Assembly: GCA_947177925.1 (NCBI GenBank)
Contig: CAMWWJ010000222.1
Coordinates: 1 to 5,761, forward strand
Direction of reading: 5' to 3'
Length of the DNA stretch: 5,761 nucleotides
From: an uncultured Lachnospiraceae bacterium
GTDB taxonomy: Bacteria > Bacillota > Clostridia > Lachnospirales > Lachnospiraceae
Shown: piece after piece, positions 4,504-5,761 of the stretch
Numbering within the stretch: position 1 is the first letter of the stretch
How the letters are laid out: each line of letters opens with the position of its first letter
Notes under the pieces: model-generated
What the model saw: only the letters and a program-made list of their open reading frames with translations
Told to the model about the DNA's origin: nothing
The model's database searches: none
Made by a program: the position numbers and the translations under genes

Positions 4504-5761
4504 GGATAGTAGAATTAACGGAAGATACGAAAACGGACTTGTTGAACAGTCTGTTAAAAAGAAGCCCTAACAATTACGGACAATATGAGGACGTGGTTGC
4601 AGAAATTGTCGAAAAGGTAAAGGAAGAAAAAGATCAGGCATTGTTTGACTACACCAGTCAATTTGATAAATGCCAGATTACCAAAGATACCATCCGGGTT
4701 ACGGAAGAAGAGTTTGAAGAAGCCCTTGCAAAAATGGATGAAGAATTTCTTCAGGTTATGAAGCGCTCTGCCAAAAACATTGAAGATTACCACAAAAAAC
4801 AGAAACGAAACAGTTGGTTTGATGCAAAAGAGGACGGTACGATTCTGGGACAGAAAATCACCCCCATTGATACAGTGGGAGTCTATGTTCCGGGAGGAAA
4901 AGCGGCATATCCTTCCTCTACACTTATGAACATCCTTCCCGCAAAGGTAGCGGGAGTGAACCGGATCATTATGCTGACACCGCCTGGAAAAGACGGAAAG
5001 GTAAATCCCGGCACTCTGGCAGCCGCAAGGATTGCCGGCGTGGATGAAGTATACAAGGCAGGAGGCGCCCAGGCTATTGCAGCCATGGCTTACGGCACCC
5101 AGTCCGTACCCAAGGTGGATAAAATCGTGGGACCGGGCAATATTTTTGTGGCTTTAGCCAAAAAAGCTGTTTATGGCTATGTAAGCATAGATTCCATTGC
5201 AGGCCCCAGCGAAATACTGGTACTGGCAGATGAAACGGCAAATCCAAAATATATCGCTGCCGATTTATTGTCACAGGCAGAGCATGATGAATTAGCCTCG
5301 GCTATTTTGATTACTACAGACAAATCCTTAGCTGAAAAGGTTTCTAAGTGGGTGGATACTTTTACGAATCAGCTGGAACGAAAGGAAATCATAGAGAAAT
5401 CCTTAGAAAATTACGGATATATTTTAGTGGCAGAAAGCCTGGAAGAAGCCATTGAAACAGCAAATGAGATTGCTTCTGAGCATTTGGAAATCCTGACAAA
5501 AGATCCTTTTTCCGTTATGACGAAGATCCGCCATGCGGGAGCTATTTTTCTGGGAGAATATTCTTCCGAGCCTTTGGGAGATTATTTTGCGGGACCAAAC
5601 CATGTGCTGCCTACAAACGGCACTGCCAAGTTTTTCTCGCCCTTAAATGTGGATGATTTTATGAAAAAATCCAGTATTATCTCTTATACGGAAAGCGCCC
5701 TTTCCATAGTACATAAGGATATTGAGCTGTTTGCCCAAAAAGAGGGCTTGACGGCTCATGC
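4500..5761 (+). CDS. hisD: Histidinol dehydrogenase HisD (3' end cut by window)
   Basis: HisD oxidises L-histidinol to L-histidine through histidinal, using two NAD+ and a zinc ion; it is the last enzyme of the pathway. The frame is open to the window end with 420 complete codons; E. coli HisD has 434 residues, so only the last few are missing. All key residues are visible with numbering almost equal to E. coli: zinc ligands Q259 and H262 (LLSQAEHDE), D361 (LGDYFAGPNH) and H420 (EGLTAH), and the catalytic pair E327-H328 (IASEHLEI). H368 sits in GPNHVLPT. Other family blocks are VGVYVPGGKAAYPSSTLMN (126-144), GPGNIFVALAKKAVYG (211-226) and IDSIAGPSEILVLAD (230-244). AAAGGAG lies 8 nt before the ATG, inside the hisG end, and the ATGA overlap with hisG points to translational coupling. 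Confidence 0.98.
   Translation, partial: MRIVELTEDTKTDLLNSLLKRSPNNYGQYEDVVAEIVEKVKEEKDQALFDYTSQFDKCQITKDTIRVTEEEFEEALAKMDEEFLQVMKRSAKNIEDYHKKQKRNSWFDAKEDGTILGQKITPIDTVGVYVPGGKAAYPSSTLMNILPAKVAGVNRIIMLTPPGKDGKVNPGTLAAARIAGVDEVYKAGGAQAIAAMAYGTQSVPKVDKIVGPGNIFVALAKKAVYGYVSIDSIAGPSEILVLADETANPKYIAADLLSQAEHDELASAILITTDKSLAEKVSKWVDTFTNQLERKEIIEKSLENYGYILVAESLEEAIETANEIASEHLEILTKDPFSVMTKIRHAGAIFLGEYSSEPLGDYFAGPNHVLPTNGTAKFFSPLNVDDFMKKSSIISYTESALSIVHKDIELFAQKEGLTAH

Noticed and set aside
4883..5274. Minus-strand ORFs opposite hisD
   Set aside because: They lie fully inside a clearly conserved gene, lack family-like composition and are shadows of its codon pattern.

Overview
The window looks like a chromosomal segment of a low-to-moderate-GC Clostridia bacterium, most likely of the Lachnospiraceae type. 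The reasons are strong AGGAGG-type ribosome sites, a Firmicutes RecU, a short-form HisG paired with HisZ, and A-rich coding sequence. This placement is inference from gene content, not a database match. All long genes are on the + strand.

Left part (1-2181): the 3' end of an unrecognised gene, then an RluA-family rRNA pseudouridine synthase (151-1266), a 93-residue protein that matches the nuclease-colicin immunity family (1310-1591), and the Holliday junction resolvase recU (1642-2181). The immunity-like gene is the surprise. It carries the family's signature helix III (HPGGSDLIYYP), yet no bacteriocin nuclease gene is visible beside it.

Middle part (2182-2600): a dense regulatory region. 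On the minus strand is a small ORF (2448 down to 2230) with one hydrophobic helix resembling holin-like type I toxins. Facing it on the + strand is an extended -10 promoter (2208-2236) followed by a roughly 95-nt transcript unit ending in a long hairpin (2288-2337). Together they have the layout of a toxin and antisense-RNA antitoxin pair of the TxpA/RatA kind. Immediately to the right is a near-consensus promoter (TTGACA-17-TATACT, 2448-2476) for the histidine genes. Its -35 box overlaps the toxin start codon. A 26-bp palindrome lies just past the predicted transcription start (2491-2516).

Right part (2601-5761): hisZ, hisG and hisD in one operon. HisZ and short HisG form the ATP phosphoribosyltransferase that commits ATP and PRPP to histidine synthesis. 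HisD carries out the last two oxidations. hisG and hisD overlap by 4 nt; hisD runs off the window end about ten residues short of its expected length. The hisZ stop codon is followed in frame by 17 more sense codons that end 16 nt before hisG, which suggests a recent nonsense mutation or a shortened C-terminus.
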